A stretch of 64,000 nucleotides of DNA. It comes from Pseudohalocynthiibacter aestuariivivens. Lineage in GTDB: Bacteria; Pseudomonadota; Alphaproteobacteria; Rhodobacterales; Rhodobacteraceae. The notes beneath the pieces are model-generated. The model was given only the letters and a program-made list of their open reading frames with translations, did no database searches and was not told the origin of the DNA. Below are positions 27,094 to 35,896 of the stretch, piece by piece (the stretch's first letter is position 1; each line of letters starts with the position of its first letter). Location of the stretch: the NCBI RefSeq assembly GCF_018457175.1, contig NZ_JAGFNU010000004.1, forward strand, positions 1 to 64,000, in the 5' to 3' direction. The position numbers were made by a program, and so were the translations under genes.

Positions 27094-28182
27094 TCAAGCC
27101 GCCAGCGCGTAGGACGCAGGCGCGACGAGGCCACCATCCTCGGCAAAAATGTAAACATGCGACGGGTCCAGATAGACAGTTAGTGCGCTACCTAGCTCAA
27201 GGTCGCGCACACCGTGAATCAACCCGACCCACCGTTCGCCCTGATGTGTGAGATGGACAAAGGTTTCTGACCCGGTGATCTCTGTCACGTTCAGATGTGC
27301 GTTGAACTTCAAGGCGTTATCACGCTTTTGTTCGAGCTTAACGTGATTAGGCCGGAACCCTGCCACATAGCGCCCGTCTGCAAGCTCAGCAAGCGCGCCC
27401 GTCGCCGCCGTTGATTGCCCATCACCAAACAGAAGTTTGGTTCCGGCCTTTGAAATCTGCAGAAAATTCATTGGAGGGTCAGAAAATACCCGCGCCGTCT
27501 TAGCATCAACAGGTTTGCGGTAGACCGATGGCGTTAGGCCAAATTGCGTTACACGCCCTTCCCACAGGGTTGCGGTGTTCCCTCCCAACAGCAAAGCCTC
27601 TTCAGGTTCTGTTGTGGCATAGACAAAGATCGACCCGGCCTCTTCAAATATCTTGGGAATCTCCGCGCGCAATTCTTCACGCAGCTTGTAGTCAAGATTT
27701 GCGAGCGGCTCATCGAGTAAAACAAGCCCCGCATCCTTCACCAAGGCCCGCGCCAGCGCACAACGCTGCTGCTGACCGCCCGACAATTCAAGCGGTTTGC
27801 GGTCCAGCAATGGTGTGAGTTGCATCAGGTCGGCAGTTTTTTGAACAGCAGCATTTATCTCTGCGTTCGTTTTGCCCAGCAGGCGCATGGGCGACGCGAT
27901 ATTATCATAGACTGTCATTGAGGGGTAATTGATGAACTGTTGATAGACCATCGCGACCTTGCGGTCCTGAACGCGCATACCGGTTACATCTTCGCCATGC
28001 CACAGAATGCGGCCAGTTGTCGGTACATCCAGACCTGCCATTAGGCGCATCAACGAAGTTTTCCCGGACAAGGTAGACCCAAGCAGTACGTTCATTGTAC
28101 CGTTTTGCAACGTAAGATCAGTGGGTTGTATATGGGTCATACCATTTAAAACCTTTGATACCCCCTCAAGAACCAGAGTCAT
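27094..28182 (-). CDS. glpS: Glycerol ABC transporter ATPase GlpS (degenerate Walker A and H-loop)
   Basis: 362 residues, ATPase of the UgpC/MalK branch. The signature LSGGQQQR (133-140) and Walker B LVLLDEP (153-159) are canonical. The P-loop is unusual, GSTLSGKT (35-42), lacking the central Gly, and the switch His is replaced by Thr191 (VYATTEP). A TOBE-like domain follows. The defects complement those of GlpT. It lies 18 nt downstream of glpD. Confidence 0.92.
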   Translation of the reverse strand: MTLVLEGVSKVLNGMTHIQPTDLTLQNGTMNVLLGSTLSGKTSLMRLMAGLDVPTTGRILWHGEDVTGMRVQDRKVAMVYQQFINYPSMTVYDNIASPMRLLGKTNAEINAAVQKTADLMQLTPLLDRKPLELSGGQQQRCALARALVKDAGLVLLDEPLANLDYKLREELRAEIPKIFEEAGSIFVYATTEPEEALLLGGNTATLWEGRVTQFGLTPSVYRKPVDAKTARVFSDPPMNFLQISKAGTKLLFGDGQSTAATGALAELADGRYVAGFRPNHVKLEQKRDNALKFNAHLNVTEITGSETFVHLTHQGERWVGLIHGVRDLELGSALTVYLDPSHVYIFAEDGGLVAPASYALAA

Positions 28183-28200
28183 TGTTCTCTCCTATCGCTC

Positions 28201-29820
28201 TCATACTGCGGCCGATACGCGTCGACTGGAGTGCAGAGCGCCCTTCATCCATTTGTTCAACTTAACGACTTCAGCCTTGCTCATCCGCAAGCCCAGCTTT
28301 GAGCGGCGCCAGATAACATCTTCGGCGGTTCGGGCGTATTCCCGCTCCATCAACCATATCACTTCGCGCTCTGTCAGGGTTGCGCCAAATGCGACACCCA
28401 TATCATCCACAGTTTCAGCACTGCTCAGTATTTCGCGTGCTTCGGTGCCATAGGCTTTGACAAGACGGCGTGCCCAAAAATCGTCAAGGAAGGCGTAATC
28501 CTTTTTCAGGCCTGCAGTCAGGTCCGCGACCCCGTTCACCGCAAAATCCCCGCCCGGTAGCGCAACACCTGCTGTCCAGTTTCCGGTCGCCTTTGGAAAA
28601 AATGGTGTGATTTTCGCCAATGCGCCCTCTGCCAAACGACGGTAGGTGGTTATTTTTCCGCCAAAGACGTTCAGTAACGGCGCCCCGGCATCTGTGTTCA
28701 GTTTCAGCACATAATCTCGGGTCGCCGCCGTTGCTGAATTTGCACCATCGTCATAAAGTGGGCGAACACCAGAATAGGTCCAGATAATGTCTTCTTTTTC
28801 GACCGGCTTTTTTAAGTAGTTCGAAGCAAAACTTCGCAGATAATCCGCTTCTTCAGGTGTGCACTCGGGTTTTTCTTCCGGGTCGTCATGCTCCGCGTCC
28901 GTCGTTCCGATTAACGTGAAATCAGTTTCATAAGGAATTGCAAAAATGATCCTGCCGTCTTCACCCTGAAAGAAGTAGCATTTGTCGTGATCAAACAGCT
29001 TGCGCGTCACAATATGGCTCCCCCGAACCAGCCTGACGCTTTCCGACGCATTTAGCCTAAGCGTTTTGGTGATCACGCTTTCGACCCAAGGGCCGCCAGC
29101 ATTCACAAGCATCTTTGCCCAAACAAACTGAATTTCGTCTGTTACAGCATCGATCAGGGTTATTTTCCAAAGATCGTCCGTTCGCTCTGCCGCGACAACA
29201 CGCGTACGGGTCATGATCTTGGCACCACGTGATTCCGCATCACGCGCATTCAGGACAACCAACCGCGAATCTTCGATCCAGCAGTCCGAATACTCAAACG
29301 CCTTCTTGAATCTGTCTTGCAAAGGTTTCCCAACAGGATCGGTACGCAGGTCTACAGTCGTCGTTGCAGGCAGGATTTTTCGCCCACCCAAAGTATCATA
29401 CAGAAACAGACCAAATCGTATAAGCCAGGCAGGCCGCCTGCCCTTCATCCATGGCATAAGAACATTCAGGATGCGTGATGTTGGCGTTTCTCCTTCAAAG
29501 CGCATATCCCTATGATATGGAAGAACAAAACGCATGGGCCAGCTTATATGTGGCATCGCCCGCAAAAGCGTTTCACGCTCAATCAGTGCTTCCCGGACCA
29601 GACGAACTTCAAAGTATTCAAGATAGCGCAAACCACCATGGAAAAGCTTGGTCGAGGCGGAAGACGTTGCTGATGCCAGGTCGTTCATTTCAGCAAGGGA
29701 CACGCTAAGCCCGCGCCCTGCAGCATCGCGCGCAATTCCGCAGCCATTGATTCCACCGCCGATCACGAAAAGATCGTAAACCTGATGCTGAACTGCCGAC
29801 AATTGAACAAAGTCCCCCAC
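28201..29820 (-). CDS. glpD: Aerobic glycerol-3-phosphate dehydrogenase
   Basis: 539 residues, a full-length FAD-dependent enzyme with the dinucleotide motif VIGGGINGCGIARDAAGRG, YHGGLRYLE-type active-site region, ATRDYVL and a C-terminal helical domain. It oxidises glycerol 3-phosphate to dihydroxyacetone phosphate at the inner membrane, passing electrons to quinone. The annotated start is GTG at 29820 with a weak ribosome-binding site; a TTG at 29802, 10 nt after GGGGGA, is an alternative. It is the first gene of the leftward glycerol operon. Confidence 0.93.
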   Translation of the reverse strand: MGDFVQLSAVQHQVYDLFVIGGGINGCGIARDAAGRGLSVSLAEMNDLASATSSASTKLFHGGLRYLEYFEVRLVREALIERETLLRAMPHISWPMRFVLPYHRDMRFEGETPTSRILNVLMPWMKGRRPAWLIRFGLFLYDTLGGRKILPATTTVDLRTDPVGKPLQDRFKKAFEYSDCWIEDSRLVVLNARDAESRGAKIMTRTRVVAAERTDDLWKITLIDAVTDEIQFVWAKMLVNAGGPWVESVITKTLRLNASESVRLVRGSHIVTRKLFDHDKCYFFQGEDGRIIFAIPYETDFTLIGTTDAEHDDPEEKPECTPEEADYLRSFASNYLKKPVEKEDIIWTYSGVRPLYDDGANSATAATRDYVLKLNTDAGAPLLNVFGGKITTYRRLAEGALAKITPFFPKATGNWTAGVALPGGDFAVNGVADLTAGLKKDYAFLDDFWARRLVKAYGTEAREILSSAETVDDMGVAFGATLTEREVIWLMEREYARTAEDVIWRRSKLGLRMSKAEVVKLNKWMKGALHSSRRVSAAV

Positions 29821-30110
29821 TTTGCTGAAATATTTGCAATACGAAGCATGTTAATGCGCGGTTTGTCAATTATTATGTTCTTTTTTTTTCGCTTTGATAA
29901 TTTTTGAACTTTTTACGAAATACATTGCCACCGCCCCTAACCTATTTATTTCAAACCACTATTTTGAAAACCCTGTCACCGAATGTGCGTTTGAGTGCGG
30001 ATTCAAAGCAGAAATTCGAATTTCTTTTTCTAACCAACTTAGAAAAAGAGTTTAATTGCAGTGAAGAATTGATACGAATGTCATAAAAGGGAACCGCTAG
30101 AAAGGCCCCT
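29821..30110. promoter_or_regulatory. Divergent glpD/glpR promoter region
   Basis: AT-rich spacer between the divergent glpD operon and glpR, with long T and A runs typical of strong or bent promoters. It contains the palindrome at 30010-30025 described separately. Confidence 0.6.
30010..30025. promoter_or_regulatory. Candidate GlpR operator
   Basis: A 16-bp perfect palindrome, AGAAATTCGAATTTCT, lies 86 bp upstream of glpR and about 190 bp from glpD. It is the best symmetric element in the divergent promoter and would suit a dimeric DeoR-family repressor. No binding data are implied. Confidence 0.45.
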
Positions 30111-30869
30111 ATGGCACAGAGTTTTCGACAACCCGACATTCTAGAAATCGCCCGCACAGAGGGAAAAGTCACAGTTGAAGGCCTTGCTGAAAGGTTTGAA
30201 GTGACGGTTCAAACAATCCGGCGCGACCTGAGTGATCTCGCGAATGAAGGAAAGCTTGAGCGCGTTCACGGTGGGGCGATCCTGCGATCAGGGGTATCCA
30301 ATATCGGGTATGAAGACCGGCGCGGGTTAAATGACGAAGCGAAAAAAGATATCGCACAGCGTTGCGCGAAGGCTATTCCTGACGGCGCGTCTTTGTTTCT
30401 GAACATCGGCACAAGCACCGAAGCGGTCGCACGTGAACTACTGCACCACCTTAACATCATGGTTGTCACTAATAATATGAATGTTGCCAATATCTTGGTC
30501 GCCAACCCTGATTGTCAGATCATGGTAGCGGGCGGGATGTTGCGACGCTCGGATGGAGGGTTGGTTGGCGATTTGACGGCGCGTGTGATCGAACAGTTCA
30601 AGGTTGACTATGCCGTGATAGGGTGTTCAGCCATGGATGAGGACGGCGACATATTGGATTTTGATGTCCAGGAGGTTGGCGTCAGTAAAGCAATCATTCG
30701 TCAGTCCAGAAAAACATTCCTTGTGTCGGATCACTCCAAATTTTCACGCAGCGCCCCTGCGCGCATTGCATCGCTTAGCGAAGTAGACTCGCTATTCACA
30801 GACAAACCGCTTTCAGAAACGCTTACGAAACGGTGCGTCGAATGGGGCACAGAGATCTATACGCGCTGA
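30111..30869 (+). CDS. glpR: DeoR-family regulator of glycerol catabolism
   Basis: 252 residues. N-terminal DeoR helix-turn-helix (about 5-60: VTVEGLAERFEVTVQTIRRDLSDLANEGKLERVHGGA) and C-terminal DeoR sensor domain (about 75-235: NIGTSTEAVARELLHHLNIMVVTNN). E. coli GlpR senses glycerol 3-phosphate. It is divergent from glpD, so it most likely represses the glpDSTPQUVK operon in the absence of that phosphate. Confidence 0.9.
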   Translation: MAQSFRQPDILEIARTEGKVTVEGLAERFEVTVQTIRRDLSDLANEGKLERVHGGAILRSGVSNIGYEDRRGLNDEAKKDIAQRCAKAIPDGASLFLNIGTSTEAVARELLHHLNIMVVTNNMNVANILVANPDCQIMVAGGMLRRSDGGLVGDLTARVIEQFKVDYAVIGCSAMDEDGDILDFDVQEVGVSKAIIRQSRKTFLVSDHSKFSRSAPARIASLSEVDSLFTDKPLSETLTKRCVEWGTEIYTR

Positions 30870-31173
30870 GCTTTACACAAAATGTTACGCTAATGCGCCC
30901 GAGTAACTTGGTCGGGGCGATCGCATTGCCCACAACTCGGTCTCTCAATTTCAACTAAAATTTGATGCTTTACGTTTGGTCAAAAAAATTACCACCTGAG
31001 GTTGTATTTTTGATTTGACCATTCTATGGCTAGAGTAGAAAGGAATATTTTTTTGTGAATACCGAAAAATATCGAACCTACTTTCGCTGCGACCCTTTTC
31101 GATTGGGTAAAATTTTTTCTTTCAAAAATCCTTTACTGACATCTCTGGACTTCATTGAAGGATCAAACCCGTA
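30870..31173. other. Spacer with promoter of the GGDEF/EAL gene
   Basis: 304 bp, very AT-rich after 30960. It probably contains the rightward promoter of the c-di-GMP gene. No defined operator or terminator is clear. Confidence 0.45.
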
Positions 31174-32991
31174 ATGACTTATCTCTCGCTTTGGAGCCTT
31201 GCCGCCATCATTGTTGTGACTTTATGTTTGGGACTGCTTTTTCGCCTAAAGCAACGCAACAAACAGCTTTCCAAAGCTTTGAAAGCCTGCGAATCCAGCT
31301 TTCAGACCGAGAAAAATAAAACCTCATCTCAGTCAGCTTCAAAGGTTGGTGGCTGGGAATTTGATTATCAGAGTCGCGAGCTTTCCTGGGACACGCATAC
31401 AAAAACAATCCATGATGTTGATGAAACATTCAGACCGACACTTAAAAAGGCTTTTCGGTTTTTGACACCAAGCTCTCGCAGGCTTTTGTTCCCCGCGATA
31501 AAAAAGGCAAAAGAGCAAATCGCTCCTTTTGACAAGGAGGTCCGGCTGGTCACCGCTGGTGGGCGCCACATTTGGGTTCGTATTTTAGGTCAACCCATTC
31601 TGGAGAATGGCATTTTGTCCAAATTTTCCGGCGTTTTTCAGGACGTAAGTCAATACAGACGTTTGCAGGATGAACTGCGCCTTGCTGCTGTGACCGATCA
31701 GTTGACAGGATTGATAAACCGACGTGGGTTGCACGAGTATCTGAACGAGCTAAACAAATCGGATCAGCACTCGCGCCATGCTGTTCTTGCAATAGATCTG
31801 GATAACTTCAAATCTGTTAATAACACCTCTGATCACGAAACCGGTGACAATCTCCTTCGCCATTGCGCAAAAATTCTTACGTCAGAAGCGGGTGATGCTG
31901 ATTTGGTTGCTCGGATCGCCGGCGATGAGTTTGTGATCGTTCTCAAAGATGCAAACGACCGAGCGCAGACGAAACAGCTCGCTCTGTGCTTGATGAGAAA
32001 GCTGTCTAAACCAGTTGAGATTGATGGAAGATGCTGCCGGATCAGTGCGAGTATTGGTATAAAATTTTGGGATAAAACGGCAGAGCCAACCCTGAAACGC
32101 GTGTTGATAGATGCTGATATAGCCTTACGCCAAGCCAAGCGTGAAGGCAGAAGCCGATACCGTTTTTTCAAAGACAGTATGCGACAGCAGATTGAACGAA
32201 ACTCCACGTTGGCCGAGGAGATCCGGGAAGGGTTACGGCGCGACGAATTCGCGCCTTTCTTCCAACCTCAGATCAACATTCGTACGCGTACGCTAAACGG
32301 GTATGAAGCTTTGCTTCGCTGGAAACATCCTTCGCGCGGTTGGCTGGAACCCGAAGATTTCATTCACGCAGCAAAAGATGCAGACCTACTGGATAATCTC
32401 GACAGACAAATGCTGCTGAAAAGCAGCCAGTCTCTCGCGCACCTGCAGGCACTGGGGCTACCTGCCCCGCAAATCAGTATCAACATGTCAAATTCCAGGT
32501 TGAGCGATTCCAAGGTCGTTGACAATTTGATCGACGTCGTCAAAGCGCAAGGTTTGCACCCCCATCAGATTGCCCTCGAAATTCTGGAAACGGTTTTTCT
32601 GGATGATCCCGCCGGACATATTGCAAAAAATGTACATGAGCTTTCGGCAGCGGGTTTTTCCGTGGAACTGGATGATTTTGGAACCGGGCACGCCTCAATT
32701 TCCAGTTTACGTAAATTCCCGGTCGACCGGATCAAGATAGACAGAAGCTTCGTATCGGGAATTGACCAAGACAAAAGCCTTGAAGAATTAACAGGTGCCA
32801 TCGTGCATCTTGCGAAGAAACTAAACCTTACTGTCATTGCAGAGTGTGTCGAAACCGACGCAGAACTAGCAGTTCTTACCGCAATGGGATGTGACTGTGC
32901 CCAAGGATTTTATTTCGCACCTGCAATGCCGCTGGCCGAGCTTGAAAATTGGTTATCAAGTGAAACCCAATTCACGTCCCAAGCGCGTTAA
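31174..32991 (+). CDS. Membrane PAS-GGDEF-EAL cyclic-di-GMP enzyme
   Basis: 605 residues: one N-terminal membrane helix (about 6-26), PAS domain (about 57-160), GGDEF domain (about 172-335) with AGDEF at 249-253 in place of GGDEF, and EAL domain (about 347-595). The EAL residues needed for catalysis are all visible: EAL at 378-380, INMS, LEILET, DDFGTG, IKIDRSF, AECVE and QGF. A phosphodiesterase is therefore likely; cyclase activity is uncertain because the first Gly is Ala, although AGDEF can be active. No RxxD inhibitory site precedes AGDEF. Confidence 0.9.
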   Translation: MTYLSLWSLAAIIVVTLCLGLLFRLKQRNKQLSKALKACESSFQTEKNKTSSQSASKVGGWEFDYQSRELSWDTHTKTIHDVDETFRPTLKKAFRFLTPSSRRLLFPAIKKAKEQIAPFDKEVRLVTAGGRHIWVRILGQPILENGILSKFSGVFQDVSQYRRLQDELRLAAVTDQLTGLINRRGLHEYLNELNKSDQHSRHAVLAIDLDNFKSVNNTSDHETGDNLLRHCAKILTSEAGDADLVARIAGDEFVIVLKDANDRAQTKQLALCLMRKLSKPVEIDGRCCRISASIGIKFWDKTAEPTLKRVLIDADIALRQAKREGRSRYRFFKDSMRQQIERNSTLAEEIREGLRRDEFAPFFQPQINIRTRTLNGYEALLRWKHPSRGWLEPEDFIHAAKDADLLDNLDRQMLLKSSQSLAHLQALGLPAPQISINMSNSRLSDSKVVDNLIDVVKAQGLHPHQIALEILETVFLDDPAGHIAKNVHELSAAGFSVELDDFGTGHASISSLRKFPVDRIKIDRSFVSGIDQDKSLEELTGAIVHLAKKLNLTVIAECVETDAELAVLTAMGCDCAQGFYFAPAMPLAELENWLSSETQFTSQAR

Positions 32992-33165
32992 AATTTCCGC
33001 AATTGCATTTCTTTTCGCTTTAGACTCGAAACAATAAAGCAGCGTTGTTTGCGAACCACGTCATTCAGCGCTTGAGGAAGGGGGCGCGCACGAGGCATAT
33101 TGTGCGCAACAGTCGCGGCAAGGCCAAATGCCCGAAGGACGCCAGTAAAGGCAAAGAGGCAAGCA

Positions 33166-34167
33166 ATGTTAGAAAAAATAGACCCACTCCAATCTGTTCT
33201 GGCATCGCTCAGATGTTTTCAGGACGGGCTGGAACAAATGCAGGCGGAGCTCACAAAAAACGGCAATGGTGACGTAATCTCCGATACGGCGCGCCTGATC
33301 CTAGAAATGAAGGGGCGGCTGATCCTGTCTGGCGTTGGGAAAAGTGGCCATATCGCGCGCAAACTTGCTGCAACATTTTCTTCAACCGGCACCCCTGCCT
33401 ATTTCGTGCACCCGGCTGAAGCCAGCCATGGTGACTTGGGTGTCATACAGGACAATGACGTCGTTTTGTTGATGTCATGGTCTGGTGAAACCCGCGAACT
33501 TTCAGATGTTGTTGCCTATTGCGCGCGCTTTGATGTTCCCATGATTTCGATCACAGGAAATAGCGAAAGTACGCTCGCACGTAAAACGCAGTACCCAATC
33601 ATCCTGCCCCACGCAGAAGAGGCATGCCCGCACAATCTGGCTCCCACAACATCAACATTGTTGCAATTGGCTATGGGCGACGCCTTGGCAGTTACATTGC
33701 TTCGGATGCGCGGTTTTTCCGAAGAAAGTTTTCGGAATTTTCATCCCGGCGGCAAGCTCGGTTCCGTGCTGCAGCCAATCAGTGAGCTCATGTTTAAGGG
33801 TGATCAGCTACCACTCGTCGAAATGGATGCACCTATCATCGAAGTCATCTCTGAAATTTCAAACAAAGGGTTTGGCATCGTCGGGATGCGAGACGTGGGT
33901 GGTAATCTGGTTGGTGTCATCACGGATGGCGATATCAGACGCTACCTTGAAAGCAATGCCTCTGGCACAATGAAGTCAGTGATCTGGAAGGCCACAGCCG
34001 CAAGCCTGATGACACCGGGCGGCGTGAGACTTGAGCCCGAGCGGCTAAGTGCGCGCGCCCTGAATATCCTGCAAAAAAACAAGATTTCTGCTGCTTTTGT
34101 TGTTGAAGACAGCAAGCCGGTCGGGCTTGTCACAGTATTACAGCTTCTGCAACGTGGTGTCGCCTGA
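33166..34167 (+). CDS. kdsD: Arabinose-5-phosphate isomerase KdsD/KpsF
   Basis: 333 residues: SIS domain (about 35-190: LILSGVGKSGHIARKLAATFSSTGTPA, HGDLGVIQ, MSWSGET) and two CBS domains (about 215-330). It interconverts ribulose 5-phosphate and arabinose 5-phosphate, the first step to KDO for lipopolysaccharide or capsule. I take the ATG at 33166, with GAGG 7 nt upstream, not the longer frame from 33100. It is convergent with kdsA; the stop codons are 3 nt apart. Confidence 0.92.
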   Translation: MLEKIDPLQSVLASLRCFQDGLEQMQAELTKNGNGDVISDTARLILEMKGRLILSGVGKSGHIARKLAATFSSTGTPAYFVHPAEASHGDLGVIQDNDVVLLMSWSGETRELSDVVAYCARFDVPMISITGNSESTLARKTQYPIILPHAEEACPHNLAPTTSTLLQLAMGDALAVTLLRMRGFSEESFRNFHPGGKLGSVLQPISELMFKGDQLPLVEMDAPIIEVISEISNKGFGIVGMRDVGGNLVGVITDGDIRRYLESNASGTMKSVIWKATAASLMTPGGVRLEPERLSARALNILQKNKISAAFVVEDSKPVGLVTVLQLLQRGVA

Positions 34168-34170
34168 CCC

Positions 34171-34998
34171 TCAGCTGACTTCTGCTTTCGTCAAATTATC
34201 AATCGCCTTCAGGCGCTTCAGCATTGCTGCCATCTGATCGAGCGGCATCATGTTTGGCCCGTCGCTTGGCGCGTTGTCAGGGTCAGGGTGCGTTTCTATG
34301 AACAGAGCAGCACAGCCGACTGCAATTGCCGCGCGTGCAAGCGGCGGTACAAACTCTCTTTTCCCGCCAGATGATGTGCCCTGTCCACCCGGAAGTTGCA
34401 CCGAGTGTGTTGCATCAAAAACCACCGGATATCCGGTATCTGCCATGATCGGCAGGCTTCTGAAATCACTGACCAGCATGTTGTAACCAAAGGATGTTCC
34501 ACGGTCCGTCAAAAGTATGCGGTCGTTCCCGGTGCTGGCAATCTTGTCAGCAACATTGCCCATATCCCAGGGTGCGAGGAATTGTCCCTTTTTCACGTTT
34601 ATCGCTGCCCCGGTTTCCCCCGCTGCAAGCAGCAGGTCGGTCTGACGGCACAGGAATGCTGGGATTTGCAGAATATCAACGGCTTCGGCCGCAACTGGGC
34701 ACTGCTGCGCACTATGTACATCGGTCAGGGTCGGGCAGCCAAATTCAGTGGAAATTTTTGACAGAATTGACAATCCTTCGTCGATCCCAAGCCCGCGTTT
34801 ACCCGACAGGCTTGACCGGTTTGCCTTATCAAAACTGCCTTTAAAAACCAGCGGAATCGCAAGATCGCTGCAGATACCAACAAGCGTTTCAGCAATCTGA
34901 CGGCTGTGACCAAGGCCTTCAAGCTGGCAAGGGCCAGCGATCAGCGCAAAGGGTGCAGTGTTCGAAAAATCCGCATTTCCGACGGTTACAGTTTTCAT
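34171..34998 (-). CDS. kdsA: 3-deoxy-8-phosphooctulonate synthase
   Basis: 275 residues, typical KdsA length. Motifs include LIAGPCQLEG, KGSFDKANRSS, DVHSAQQ, and VVFDATHSVQLPGG. It condenses arabinose 5-phosphate with phosphoenolpyruvate to KDO 8-phosphate. The start overlaps the kdsB stop (ATGA). Confidence 0.95.
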   Translation of the reverse strand: MKTVTVGNADFSNTAPFALIAGPCQLEGLGHSRQIAETLVGICSDLAIPLVFKGSFDKANRSSLSGKRGLGIDEGLSILSKISTEFGCPTLTDVHSAQQCPVAAEAVDILQIPAFLCRQTDLLLAAGETGAAINVKKGQFLAPWDMGNVADKIASTGNDRILLTDRGTSFGYNMLVSDFRSLPIMADTGYPVVFDATHSVQLPGGQGTSSGGKREFVPPLARAAIAVGCAALFIETHPDPDNAPSDGPNMMPLDQMAAMLKRLKAIDNLTKAEVS

Positions 34999-35801
34999 TC
35001 TTCACCTCTTTGCTGCAGCACAGCTTCGATCCGTTCAACATCAATCGGGTTGTTTAGTTCCCAGAAAACATGGCCGCGTGCATCTACCTCGACACAGCGT
35101 ACTTTAACTCCACGCTCCAGAAACCGGAGTTGTTCCAACCCTTCAAGCTTTTCCAATGGACCTTCACCCCAGTTTACATATTCAGCCAATGTAGCTGGTC
35201 GATAGGCATAGGCGCCTACATGATGAAAGACGGGTGTTTCAGCTTCATCCGCATAGTCGCTGTCGGTATATGGGATCACTTCTTTCGAAAAATAGAGTGC
35301 GTCTCGCGTTTTATCGAATACCGCAGTGGTGCCACCAACCTGATCATTTCGGCGGTCCTCACGGAAATTGGACAGGGTCTGACCGTCGCACCGCAAAACG
35401 GGCGTTGCCATCTGGACAGACACATCAGCCCGCATTTCATCAATCAGAGCTGTTAAAAACCAATGTGGGGTCAGCGGGGCGTCACCCTGAAGATTTACAA
35501 CGATATCAGGAAGCTGCGAAAGGTCTTTAAGTGAATCTGCCACCCGCTCTGTTCCGTTGACGCAGGCGTCCGAAGTCATCAGAACTTCGGCGCCGAAACC
35601 GCGCGCGGCCTCTGCAATACGCGCGTCGTCTGTAGCAATATAAACAGCGGCAACACTTGGCACCTGCATCGCGGTAATCCAACTGCGTTCAATCAGGGAT
35701 TTTGACTTACCTGTTGCCCCTACCAGCGGTGCCAAGGGCTTTCCTTGGAACCGGGTCGACGCATAGCGGGCGGGGATTACAATAATAACATCTTTGCTCA
35801 T
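34995..35801 (-). CDS. kdsB: CMP-KDO synthetase
   Basis: 268 residues. It begins VIIVIPARYASTRFQGKPLAP, and carries the CTP-binding and KDO-binding loops (VVNLQGDAPL, VGAYAYRPATL). It activates KDO with CTP. First in the kdsBA pair. kdsD on the opposite strand completes the local pathway; the phosphatase KdsC is not in the window. Confidence 0.95.
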   Translation of the reverse strand: MSKDVIIVIPARYASTRFQGKPLAPLVGATGKSKSLIERSWITAMQVPSVAAVYIATDDARIAEAARGFGAEVLMTSDACVNGTERVADSLKDLSQLPDIVVNLQGDAPLTPHWFLTALIDEMRADVSVQMATPVLRCDGQTLSNFREDRRNDQVGGTTAVFDKTRDALYFSKEVIPYTDSDYADEAETPVFHHVGAYAYRPATLAEYVNWGEGPLEKLEGLEQLRFLERGVKVRCVEVDARGHVFWELNNPIDVERIEAVLQQRGEE

Positions 35802-35896
35802 GCCACGGTGATGGCTTATCCAGACGACGAGTCCAAGCTTTTTGTCGCGCGAGTTTGCATTTATTGCGGCATTGCGCTGACAAGGCGAACTTTACG

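Noticed and set aside
33100-33165. Upstream extension of kdsD by 22 residues.
   Set aside because: The extension has no SIS-family counterpart, and the ATG at 33166 has a good ribosome-binding site.
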